Assembly: GCA_946122785.1 (NCBI GenBank)
Contig: CAMGYJ010000008.1
Location: 1,465,912 to 1,529,911 of the forward strand
DNA length: 64,000 bases
DNA from: Linum tenue
Lineage: Eukaryota > Streptophyta > Magnoliopsida > Malpighiales > Linaceae
Direction: 5' to 3'
Made by a program: the position numbers and the translations under genes
In this document: positions 33,433 to 43,696 of the stretch, one piece after another
Numbering within the stretch: position 1 is the stretch's first letter
Layout of the letters: each line of letters opens with the position of its first letter
Notes under the pieces: generated by a model
The model's input: only the letters and a program-made list of their open reading frames with translations
Told to the model about the DNA's origin: nothing
The model's database searches: none

Positions 33433-33486
33433 GGATCGAAACCTTGACCACCAGGTGAGAGGGCAAGGCGAGATTCCACTAGACTA
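33433..33486 (-). repeat. tRNA-derived SINE-like core
   Basis: Minus strand has A-box-like TAGTCTAGTGGAATCTC (33486-33470) and B-box-like GGTTTCGATCC (33443-33433). Spacing suits a Pol III promoter; not a complete tRNA. Confidence 0.5.
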
Positions 33487-33569
33487 CAGAGACTTTTATT
33501 GTTTTGTTTCACGTTGGATATTTTTATACATAACATTTATTTTATACGTCTAATACCGAACTTTTACAC

Positions 33570-33632
33570 GCGACTTTCAAAATTCTCGGGGGGGCCGGGG
33601 CCCCCCCGAAGGCTGCTGTAGCTCCGCCCCTG
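33570..33632 (-). mobile_element. hAT-like terminus (one end only)
   Basis: Minus strand starts CAGGGGCGGAGCTACAGCAG at 33632, the common plant hAT end, followed by a G/C-only stretch that can fold. Flank ACTAATTA (33633-33640) would be the 8-bp target duplication. I could not find the partner end. Confidence 0.5.
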
Positions 33633-33660
33633 ACTAATTAGCGTGAATCTTAGAGCCATT
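33631..33660 (-). repeat. 30-bp inverted repeat, outer right copy
   Basis: Perfect reverse complement of 26217-26246; begins exactly at the hAT-like end. Confidence 0.85.
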
Positions 33661-34042
33661 ATTGGTACTTTCTTATGATTTAGGGTTCTGACATTTTAAT
33701 TTTGTGGTTCTAATTATCATAGAGGAAGAGGAAAGGGTCCCCGATTTGGATCTCTAGCCTGCCTGCTCTAACGGTGAAATCGCCAGCTCAAGACGTTCCA
33801 TCTCTTATCTGGTCACGTTTGGATCAATGCTTATCCCGTCACATCTACTATGAGTAATTTGTTCAAAGTAACATAACTAAATTAAATTCATATGTTACAT
33901 CAAGTACCATCTCAAAAGGATAATACAGTTACAAAAGATATTAGCGTTCACATAACCATTACGCTAATAGATCATTAGAAACTACAGAAAGGTGGAGCAT
34001 TACTAACATAAATCCTATCATATTAATAATACCCAATGCTAC

Positions 34043-34576
34043 TTAGTTATCTAAAGCCGGGAACAACTTAACCAAAAAAAGATCAGAAAAATGCTCCACG
34101 TCGTTCCAAGGACCGAATGTAACCAAGACTTTATATGCCTTCTCACCAATCATATTCAGTAGTGTAACATACTCCGCATTTTCAATCTCAGAAGGACTGG
34201 CAACAGAAGACATTATTCTTCGTAAGTAAGCTGATGGGAACACGACCTCAACATCAGACAAGTCATCTTCAATGGTCAAGTGAATCAAATATATGTTCGA
34301 TGCCTCAGACCAAGATCTCCTCAACTCTGTTACAATGCCAGACAAAATGTACGACTTCCCCTGAAATAATCCAAAACATAAAGAGGCGAAAATAATACGA
34401 AATCAGATGCAAATTATTGAGATAAGAGATAGATATGGATAGATAAAACAACATGTTATCTTAGTCACCTGATTACCACCATTCATTTGCATTGGGATAA
34501 GGTATATAGTATCCACGGTGTCCCAAATTGCTGCGGCAGTTTCATAGTTTAGATTCATAACGAAATCGTCTCCCAT
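34043..34576 (-). CDS. Unrecognised 141-aa protein, possible OB fold, copy 1
   Basis: Coding exons 34576-34469 and 34360-34043 (GT-AG, phase 0): MGDDFVMNLNYETAAAIWDT...GGNQ joined to GKSYILSGIVTELRRSW, LIHLTIEDDLSDVEVVFPSA, YLRRIMSSVAS, LLNMIGEKAYKVLVTFGPW, ending FPALDN. The pattern TIEDD-x-EVVFPSAYLRR...LLNMIG-KAYKV recalls the third OB fold of RPA1-like proteins (vtFfd...ellgliGkky.fkv), but this is a guess. An upstream non-coding exon probably ends CTCCACCG/GTGAGTT at about 35008. A paralog lies 2.6 kb away with the same structure, and both keep open frames, which argues for selection. Product and location unknown. Confidence 0.6.
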
Positions 34577-35157
34577 GGTAAAAGACCTATAATTTAGATT
34601 GTTAGCAATATTAGCAACTATATCGACAAAGGTTAGAGTTCTTACACTAATCAACTAATCATGTAAAACAGAATATAAACAAACTATAGGAAAGCAAGAC
34701 ATGACTCTGTCAATCCTTTAATGGATTTTTCAATTGGACCTATATTTTACTTCTTTTGACTTATTCTTTGTTGATTCTTACATGGAATTTTTCAACTGGA
34801 CTCTACTACGTTTTATACAAACAATATATAATGTTTTGTTTCTATACAACACACACTACGTAATCAGATCCAAGTTAAATAATTTTGAAATATATATCCT
34901 CAACTATGGATCAATGCTATGCTAAAATCGAAGCAATAACAATTAATCATGTCTCTAAATTGAATAGGCAAACTACATTGTATTAGAAAGCATGCATTCT
35001 AACTCACCGGTGGAGCTCGCAAGTATTTTCTGGGAGTCTCTTCCTCAAAAACTTTCTGAATGCTAAGATTTTAGTAGATCGGGAGAAAGCAAAGTTGAAG
35101 GATAGCGGGCGACGCTGTTGATGAGAGGAAAGAACAAATTTTTATAAGGTAGGGTTT

Positions 35158-35530
35158 TAGAAATTACCTCCTAGAGATGGCGAAATGGGTTCAATGTCTG
35201 TCAGGCAGAGAGGAGGACAGCAACATGCATCCATGCAATGGATTTGTTCTCCATTTGGTTTGTTCGTCGGAAAGTGAACAGAGTAGTGGAAGCCGGATGG
35301 GAAGAATGGAGTTGAAAGATCTTCGGCGGTTTTTTACGCGGTAGCGTTGTAGAAAGTACCTCCTGGAAATGCCGAGATGGAACTGATGTCGGTCAGGTAG
35401 AGAGAAGGAATTGAAAATGCGTTCATGCAATGGATTTGTTGTGCATTTGCTTTCTTCGTCGGATAGTGAACAGAGCAGTGGAAGTCGAAAGGGAAGAAGG
35501 AAGTTGAAACGTCTTCTGGGTGAGGGGGGA
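35158..35530 (-). repeat. ~187-bp tandem units upstream of copy 1
   Basis: Two units (about 35158-35345 and 35346-35530). Each carries a CCAGGAGGTA-type splice-donor-like site on the minus strand (TACCTCCTGG or TACCTCCTAG on the plus strand) and an ATGCAATGGATTTGTT core. The equivalent in copy 2 is about 37805-38115. Could be duplicated alternative first exons. Confidence 0.65.
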
Positions 35531-35570
35531 GGGGTTTTTTTGTTTTGTTTTTGTTTGATCCAAATGTGAC

Positions 35571-36504
35571 TGAAGAGGGCTTTCCAGTTTGCAATAAATG
35601 GCCGGTTGGTGATCCTTTATAATGGGCTAAATGAATAAATGTTGACGGGCCGATAAGACAAGTCCGCTAATGGGCCTGGTGAGACAAGTCCGATAGATAT
35701 TTTTCAATACAGAGTGTTTTGTTGGGTGAATCGAGCGCGAGATTCCTGCTCTTCTTTTCTGCAAATCACTAATCAAACTCTGGGATAGAAAGCAATTAGG
35801 GTTTCGGGAATGTTTGGTTATAGTTTGGAACACCAGAAGGAAATTGAGCTTAAAGAAAACGAGATATTGATCGAAAGCCCCTTCACTGAGGAAGGACAAT
35901 TGTTATGAACTTCAATTCAGGTTTAACTTATGATTACAGTTTTTTTTTTTTTTATGGACAATTGTTAGGCGTCATGTTTGGCTATTTATTTTTGTTAAGG
36001 CAATTTCCCTAGCAATGGACTATATGTTTTTATGCATTGAGCTTATGTATCTGGCCACTGATGAAAAGAAAAGTTTGTACTCATAGCTTACTCAAGGGAT
36101 CTGACGATTTTAGGAAAACATTAATACATTTGTCGAATTTACAATTCTGTTATTACCAATATTATATATACAATGACAGTTTAACATTTTTTAAAGACTA
36201 AATTTTAAATGCTATATTTTAGCTGGAAAAATGGGCTTATTCCCTATGTGGCTCATGAATTAATCGGGCCCAGAGTTTTGGCAAAACCCATGGCAAATGA
36301 CTACACCCAGGCGGGCTGATACATTCCAAATTCACCTATCTAAATTGGGCATGTGGGGGTTTTTTTTATTTTGTTTGGGCGGCTTCCTAAATGCATTGGC
36401 AGCGAGTTCCAACTCTAAACTCTAGAGTACAACAATTTAAAAGGAATTAACAAATAGCAAGGAAGGTGACAGTAAACAAAGAGCAAAATTATATGATGCT
36501 CAAA
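35571..36504. other. Spacer between duplicated segments
   Basis: No gene recognised. Holds 35694-35720 (27 bp inverted match to 25407-25433) and a minus ORF of 90 codons (35899-35627) I cannot support. Confidence 0.4.
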
Positions 36505-36658
36505 ATATGGTTACATGATGGACCACCTCAAAAGGATAATAACCTTTCAAAAAATATTTGCGTTCACATATCCATTACGCGGTTAGATAATTCGAAATTA
36601 GAGCGAGGTGGACCATTACTACCATTAATCCGATTATATTAATAATACCCTACGCTAC

Positions 36659-37189
36659 TTAGTCATCTAAAATTGGGAACAACTTAACCAAGAAGAGATC
36701 AAGACGATTCTCCACGTTGTTCCAAGGTCCGAATGTGACCAAGACCTTATATGGCGTCTCACCAATCATGTTGAGTAGTGGAATGTACTCCACATCTTCC
36801 ATCTCATCAGGACCAACAACAGCAGACATGACTCGCCGTAAGTAAGCTGATGGAAATACGACCTCAATATCGGTGATAAAATCTTCAATTGTCAAGTGAA
36901 GCAAGTATATGCTGGATGCGGCATGCCAAGATCTCCTCAATTCTGTGACAAAGCCATTGAAAATGTATGACTTGCCCTGGTACAAGCCAAAACATAAGGA
37001 GTTCAAAATAAGACCAAATTAGATGCAAATTCTTTAGATAAAATATAGATTCCGGATAGATAAAATACATGTTATCTGATTCACCTGATTAGCAACATCC
37101 AATTGCATAGGGATAAGATCTATAGTTTCTACAGTGTCCCAAATTCTTGCGGCAACTTCATAGTGCAGATTTGAAACGAAGTCTCCCAT
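36659..37189 (-). CDS. Unrecognised 140-aa protein, possible OB fold, copy 2
   Basis: Exons 37189-37085 and 36976-36659 with the same splice positions as copy 1: MGDFVSNLHYEVAARIWDTV...ANQ joined to GKSYIFNGFVTELRRSW, LLHLTIEDFITDIEVVFPSA, YLRRVMSAVVG, LLNMIGETPYKVLVTFGPW, ending FPILDD. Many differences from copy 1 are conservative (Ile/Val, Asp/Glu), the frame is intact, and the 5' non-coding exon ends CGCCCACAG/GTGAGTT at about 37620. Transcribed away from the copia debris at 39 kb. Function unknown; OB-fold idea as for copy 1. Confidence 0.6.
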
Positions 37190-37804
37190 GGAAAAAAAAT
37201 CTATAATTTAGATTAGTAGCAATATTAGCAACTCTATCAACAAATGTTAGATCTGTAAAACTAATCAACTAATAATGTAAACCCGAATACACACAAACAA
37301 TAGCAACCCAATACATGAATGTGTCAATACTTTGATGTATTTTACAATTGGACCTATATTTGATTTCTGTTGACGTTTTCTTCTTTGATTTGTAACTGGA
37401 ATTTTATCACTCAATTCTACTACATATTATACAAACATACAAAGTTTAGTTGAACTGCAAGACACACTATGTAATCAGAATCAACCTAAATAATTTTGAC
37501 ATATATGTCCTAAACTATGGATCAATGCTATGCGAAAATCCAAGCATGAGTTATTAATCATGTCCATGAATTAAATAGGCTAACCGCATTCGTTCAGAAA
37601 AGGATGGATGCTAACTCACCTGTGGGCGTTGCAAGTATTTCCTTGGAGTATCGAACTAAAAAAAAAAAAAATTTATGGATGATAAGATTGTAGTAGATCT
37701 GGAGAAACCTAATTTGAAGGCCAGCAAGCGAATGTAATTGATGAGTGGGCTGGAAAAATTGGTTGAAGTTCTTGATGAGAGGAAAGGGGAGATTTTGCCG
37801 AGGT

Positions 37805-38115
37805 AGGGTTTTAGAAATTACCTTTTAGAGCTGCTGAGATAGGACTAACGTCGATCAGGCAGAGAGAAGGCCTGGAAAATGAGTGCATGCACTGGAATGG
37901 GTTTCCAGTTGCTTTGTTGGCCGGAGAGTGAGCAGAGCAGAAGAAGGCGTCAGGGAGGAAGGGAGTTGAAACGTCTTCGGCTGGGTCTTTACGAGGTAAG
38001 ACTTTAGAACTTACCTCCTGGAGATGTAGAGATGGTACTAATATCGGTCAGTCAGGGAGGGCTGGAACATGAGTGCATGCAATGGCTTGGTTGGACAGTT
38101 GGTCTTCTCGCCGGC
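37805..38115 (-). repeat. Tandem upstream units of copy 2
   Basis: Counterparts of 35158-35530, with donor-like GGAGGTAAGTT on the minus strand near 38015 and an ATGAGTGCATGCA core repeated at 37880 and 38070. Confidence 0.6.
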
Positions 38116-38440
38116 GAGTGAATAGTGACGTCGTGACTCGGTGCCGTTGTTGGAGTCCGCGCGAGTGGTGATTCGACGGCAGGGTTGTTCGACGAGGGAG
38201 AATGAGCGAGAGTAGTGGGAGGGTCGGGGTTTGCGGAGGGAGGGGGAAGCAGGAGAAGCAGAAGATGGCGGGTTGGGGATGTGGATGGTCAGGTTTCTGT
38301 GGAGGGACTGGAGGGTAGGTGAGAGCGATGGAGGAGGGAAAGGAAGAAGGGAGTTAAACCGTCTTCAGGTGGGTGGGAGGTTTTTATTGTTTTTTTTTTT
38401 TTTTGGTTTTTGTATTTGTTTGATCCAACCGTGGCTATGG

Positions 38441-39167
38441 CTAGTTTACCCGCCCAACGGGCCGGGCCCTGCGCTAGTACAAATAATGCGAAAAGGCGTT
38501 GTGCCGCCGATCTGCTATTGCTAAGGGCCTTATTGGGCCTGGTACAAAAGGCATGTTCGAATTCACATGAGGCCTTTTTAATGGCCAAAAAATACGAGGC
38601 CTTTTTAATCAATCGATCAGGTTATTTAGACAACAAATAATCCGAATCGATAGTGAACTAATAATTAGGATCTCAAAACAACCTATGGTACTTTAGCTGT
38701 CTAGCGAATTTCACTGATCATCTAGAATGACAAAGAACAATTGTTCCACGTGATAGGATCATCTCCGACAAAAATCTCATAAGATCTTCCTTGATCTATC
38801 ATAACCTCATCGTGACTTGGCCATAGGTATCGATGTCATGAAAGTGCCTGATATAAATATATTTATAAGGAACAAGACATTCTACCTCAACCGACAAACT
38901 TCTATCAATGTAACCATAGCTTAGTTTTCATTTTAATTAGTTTTCTGTTGTGGATTTATGTGGACCATGTTTTGTTCATCATGGAAATAACATCTGTCTT
39001 CATTCTACCCTCAAAATAATCAAGAAACCATAGCTTAGTTTTCATTTTAATTAGTTTTCTGTTGTGGCAGCTACAAAAAACGAAATGGCAAGTAAACGGG
39101 CCATGGAAACCACATAAATCTTGTGCCCCATGTTCATGCTTTAACGATTCAATCTGGATAATTGACA
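38441..39167. other. Rearranged copia leader region
   Basis: Contains a 41-bp direct repeat (about 38918-38953 and 39028-39066), an 18-bp direct repeat of the gag start (38967-38984 and 39396-39413) and an inverted 21-bp copy of the gag start (38983-39003 against 39419-39439). Any copia LTR here has an unclear left edge; it would end ATTGACA at 39167. Confidence 0.5.
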
Positions 39168-39180
39168 TAGTATCAGTGCC
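39168..39180 (+). other. Degraded primer binding site
   Basis: TAGTATCAGTGCC, two or three changes from the initiator-Met site, upstream of a copia gag. Confidence 0.6.
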
Positions 39181-39410
39181 TCGCACTTTTCATCTCTGAG
39201 TTTGGCTACTATCTGCGTGCTGGGTGCTTGGATTTTCTGCTTGTTCTCGTGTGCTTAGGGTTCTTCGCGCGGTATCGAGTTGGTTTTCTCGTGTGTTCTC
39301 TGGGTTTGATTGCTAGTTTTATTGTGTGATCTTCGAATTCGGTTGCTTCTCTTACTCTTGTTCGCTTCTGCGTTCTGGATTATTTTGAGTTTCTTATGTT
39401 TTGTTCATCA

Positions 39411-40200
39411 TGGAGGCTATGAAGACAGATGTTATTTCCATTCATTTCACTGGTAAGAATTATGCGCTTTTGGTTTTTCAATTCAAGTTGCATGTTCGGG
39501 GTCATCGTTTGCTATTGTGTCTTGATGGTTCGGCCATGGAGCCTGCGGCGGATGCGACGCTGCAAGTCAAAGAGGATTGGGCTGCATCCAATGCTGTGGT
39601 GATGTCATTGTTGCTCGGCATATGGTTCCGGGAATTCCGTTAAGTTTGCAGGGGTTTCAGACTGGTGACAGGATGTGGCAACAGCTTGCTAACCTGTACT
39701 CGAAACCGAGTGCTTCTCACAATTTTGATCATGAATGTGACCTGGGTCGTTTGACTCAAGGTGAGTCCAATATCCGTACGTACTATCAGGCAACAGTTAC
39801 CCTTTGGATTGAGCATGATCATTTGACGAGCTCGTTGTTGTCTGGTGGGGTTTCAAATGAAGTCATCCATGAGCGTACTAGCACGTGGATTATGCATTTC
39901 TTGATGAATCTACGTCCCGAGTACGAGGGGATACGAACATCTCTTCTTCATCGAAATGTGGATAATATGGATTGGATTCTTTGGGAGCTTCTTCGTTAGG
40001 AAACTCGTTTGCATAGTCCGGTGAAATTTGATATCCATAATAGTGATACACCTACTGCCTTTGCGTTTAGGGAAGGAAGCCTCAATTTCATCGTACTTAG
40101 AAAGGTGAGATCATATGTCATTACTATAAAGGACCTGGGTGTAAACACTACATTTCATCCGGGCAATTTACTAATTATGGCCACCAATTAAAAGAAGTTG
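39411..40200 (+). pseudogene. Ty1/copia gag fragment
   Basis: Starts ATGGAGGCTATG at 39411 (MEAMKTDVISIHFTGKNYAL, FQFKLHVRGHRLLLCLDGS), then changes frame near 39620 (MVPGIP...TGDRMWQQLANLYSKPSASH, GESNIRTYYQATVTLWIEHD, MHFLMNLRPEYEGIRTSLLH). A TAG after LLR at 39997 and further frame loss follow, with a relic of a zinc knuckle region (CHYYK...GCKHY in a shifted frame, near 40110). This is the UBN2-type copia gag; protease and pol are missing. Sits beside a degraded primer site, so it is the 5' part of a truncated element. Confidence 0.8.
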
Positions 40201-42284
40201 AGAGCTCACATTGTTTTGGATTAGCAATAGCAAATCTTAAACATCCTTGTTTTGATTTTGGATCTTGGTGGCATGTCATTATATTGTCTTGATTAAACTA
40301 GGTAGGATTGGCTCAAGGTTAAACAAGTTTAGCAATAGCTAACTCTCATAAATTCAATAGAAATTATAACCATCAACGATTGGCTTTTTGACAAAGAAAG
40401 AAAAATAAAGAGAAAGAACTTTTATTAAGGCTATCATTATCCTACATGAGAAATGCAAACCACATATAGAATTATAGTTAATTACAATCATACAAAATAA
40501 AAGGAACTAGATTAAGCCCAAGCTCAACTAGTCAAATCTTGATAAACAAAAATTGGGCTCAAAGTCAAACCTAAAGCCTGCAGTCAATGCCAGCCTGCAG
40601 GTCAAGGGCCAGTTCAGGTCAAAGCTCGAAATCAAATGGTCAAACCTAGTCAACATAAGTCATAGCCCAAATCAACCATTGCCAAGCCCAACCCAATATA
40701 GGGTCTACTACCCAAACAACCAAAAAAAAAAAAAAAAACACTTACCCACTACCCTTCACAGCCAATAAGAACCATCCACAACCCTTTAACCACTATAGAA
40801 CTACAGTATAATTTCCTACTCTATTTATATAGGAAAGCAAAGACTATAAGAAATAATAAACAACAAGGATAATCATGCTGGAAGCATGGGCTATAGCAGA
40901 ACATCATGTATTGATGGGTCAGCATGGGTTTCCCTCGTCGTCGGAGGTCCTAGCCGGCAGGCGACCTCCTCTCGTTCTTCCTTCACCCCTCGGTTGGACC
41001 GAGAAAGAGAGAACCCAGAAAATGCAATCAGAACCCTAAAACAGAATTTAACCTCCAAATCGGACATGCAACCCCGAAAATACCTACCTTTGACAATCGC
41101 CCCGGTCATTCTCGTCAATCGCCAGCATTCCTCCTTTCTTTTCTTCTTGCCGGTACCATGAAGGAAGTGAGAGGAAGAACAGACGAAAACCAAAGGAAGA
41201 AAATAGAAATTTGAAGGCAGCTAGGCAATGTTGGTTAGGTGTTTTGGGTATTCATTTATGGGAAAGAGAGATGAGGAAGAAGAGATCATTCTTTGCTTTT
41301 TCTTTCGTTCGTTTTGTTTTCCAGAGAGAATGGAGAATCAAGTGAAAAGGGAATGACCGAGCGGCTAGGGTTGCTCTTACCCCCAATTTTCAGTTTCATA
41401 CTCGCCATCTTGAAATGACCAATTTACCCCTCTAATTTTGACTAAACTACCTGATGTCACCTTCCTTCTACTGAAAAACGAGACAAAAAAAGTAACACCT
41501 TGGAGTTTTGAACTGGCCACTTCCAAGTCTAAATATTCATCAACACAGCTAACCGGTAGGTTGGTTGCCTTCCATTTGCTTGAAGATCAAACTCTTCATA
41601 TTTTAAATTTAAACAAATTTAATACATAAATCGAGTCGAAGGTGATATGATCCTCCCATCTGAGGTTAATATCAGGTACCTCTCTCTTTAAAAATCTTAT
41701 CATGCTCAACCCCCAGTGGAATTATCGACTTTCAAAAGTCATCTTTGCTCATTTACATATTTTTCCTTATACGAAATCATGGTCTATATATTGTGGTCGC
41801 TTTTAAGGTTGAAATCATAAAAGTTAAATCTCAATATACATTGCCTAAAAACTCAATCTCAAACCCTAAACACGATTAATAGGATGTGTTAGGCTTTCTT
41901 TTTTACCGAAACGTTTTTAAAATGTAATCGAACTACGTGGACTTTGATCCCGACTACTCGGGTATATGTAGACATTCAATAGGTTCTAGTCCAACAAACC
42001 AAAAGCTCTTTCTTTACGTTCAAGATTTACGCCAATAGATGTATGATAGAATTGTAATAATAAACATCTAATTAATAAAATAATACAATTAAATACGTAA
42101 ATAAAGCCAAATAAAAATACACCCAACCCTTTAAAACTTATCGATTTAAGTAGTACCAATTTTGGGCGTTGTGGGGTGTGAATACACTTACCCACATGTA
42201 ACCGTACTCCCGAATTTATAGTATCTAAAATTTCGCAGACCAGGCCCGAGTTTTGACACTAAGGTTGAGATCGGGCGGAAAAAG
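40201..42284. other. No supported gene
   Basis: AT-rich sequence with an A17 tract near 40722. Short ORFs at 40886-41193 on both strands overlap and look like chance. I see no element borders. Confidence 0.4.
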
Positions 42285-42545
42285 GTGTTCGATCCACCAC
42301 AAATAAGGTCGATGGTGACTCCGAGCAATCTCACGATAGCTCCCCCGATTTCGAGGGGCGGTTGCGGCACTGGGCATATTCAGTATCACTGTAAGAAGCG
42401 GAATGTGTGCAACTACTGTAAGCAGAAGGGGCACTTAATTGCCGAGTGTCCTCGAAATAAGAACATGTGTAACTACTGTAAACAGAAAGGGCATGTGATT
42501 GCGGATTGCCCCATCTCCAAATTTAGGGACCGCCCTCTTTTCTAA
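42285..42545 (+). pseudogene. Gag-like fragment with duplicated CCHC zinc knuckles
   Basis: ORF of 86 codons with CNYCKQKGHLIAECP followed 18 residues later by CNYCKQKGHVIADCP; both have perfect C-x2-C-x4-H-x4-C spacing as in retrotransposon nucleocapsid. The DNA shows a matching 54-bp tandem repeat (42408-42515). A partial CH-type sequence (IQYHCKKRN) precedes them and may be a third, decayed unit. No gag core or pol nearby, so I treat it as a fragment. Confidence 0.6.
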
Positions 42546-43403
42546 TTTTTCGTTACTTAAAAAATATACTTACGATCATCTTAATTTAATTTATTCATGT
42601 TCATTTTGCTATAGTTCGTCATCATTTTTAAATACAAATTTTTCGATATAATTTTTTTAAATTATACCAAATTTTTTGTGGCAAAAAATTTGGATTTACA
42701 CATTAAACCATCCACATTAAAATCATAATCATCCGCATTAAACCATTACACATTAAACCCCTAACTAAACCATCCACATTAAAAAGGGGCTGGTGGCGGG
42801 GACAACCGCTAGCCAGCCTCATTGCCATCTCGTCCCCCAAAGTTGGCGATCATCCTAATTTTTTTCGAGAATCTCCTAAATGTCGGCTGCATTGGAGTCA
42901 GACTCAACCACTATTGGGTTTCCCACGCAGATTCATAAACAATCCCATCTTTATTTAGAGGCTTCCATACTCTTCTCTTTTCCAACCATTCCCAACCTTC
43001 ACCAAGAGCACCTTGTGAGTGTGTTCTGGTTTTTGTTTGTTCTACATCAATACATTGACATCAAGTTGCGCCTCTCTTATTGTATGATTCAAAGTTTTCC
43101 TTTGTTTTCGGTTCTGCTACTAACGAGCACCGACTATGCTACTTACACAAAAATAAGGAAGAGACTGCTAGACTCTGATTATGATACATAAGCGACACGC
43201 TCACAAACTCCTGAGACTGAATACGATTCAGATGAAACACAAATAGATGTAGAGAATATGCGAGAAGGCTTGTCATTTGTACCATCCTCTAAAATTGATT
43301 ATGAGCCTCCAAAAGGTACCTAGTATTTTGTTAGTTTTTTCGCCAACGATACCGTATTTGCTCCATTAGCCTAGCGAGCACATGAATCGCCTAAAGAAAA
43401 TAT
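42546..43403. other. No supported gene
   Basis: A short imperfect repeat of CACATTAAACCATCCACATTAA at 42695-42785 is the only structure noticed; the ORF at 42880-43191 is not recognisable. Confidence 0.4.
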
Positions 43404-43696
43404 TGTTAGATTACCTGGAAGTTGAGAGAAAACACGAGAAAAGACAAAAGATTTACGTGGTTTCAAGTATTGCAGATAACAATAGCAACTAGTCCATGGG
43501 GAAGATGGATATCTTATTCAGCTTGATCAACATACTCGATAACACATCAACATATATATAGTGCTCAAACCCTAGAAAAACCTAGCTCCCACGGACACCA
43601 GTCTGCGTGGGCTTTTAATGGTCTACATATACAAAGATATATAAAATACAAGATGGATCGTCCCAAATGATACCCCCGAACCCAGTTCGGCTAACA
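43404..43696 (-). repeat. Copia 3' LTR, 293 bp
   Basis: TGTTAG...CTAACA with perfect 6-bp terminal inverted repeats; next to a polypurine tract (minus CGGGGAGGT at 43705-43697) at the end of a minus-strand copia pol. Contains ATATATATA, a likely TATA region. Confidence 0.85.

Larger units (their letters stand above)
33890..35570 (-). repeat. Segmental tandem duplication, copy 1
   Basis: Collinear with 36505-38440 from the 3' flank (CTCAAAAGGATAATA) through both coding exons and the duplicated 5' exons to the T-rich block TTTGTTTGATCCAA. Moderately diverged, so not recent. Confidence 0.85.
36505..38440 (-). repeat. Segmental tandem duplication, copy 2
   Basis: See copy 1. Copy 2 is about 250 bp longer, mostly in GA-rich sequence at 38100-38350. 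Confidence 0.85.

Noticed and set aside
42225..42434. Minus ORFs over the zinc-knuckle fragment
   Set aside because: No motif; plus frame has two perfect CCHC units.
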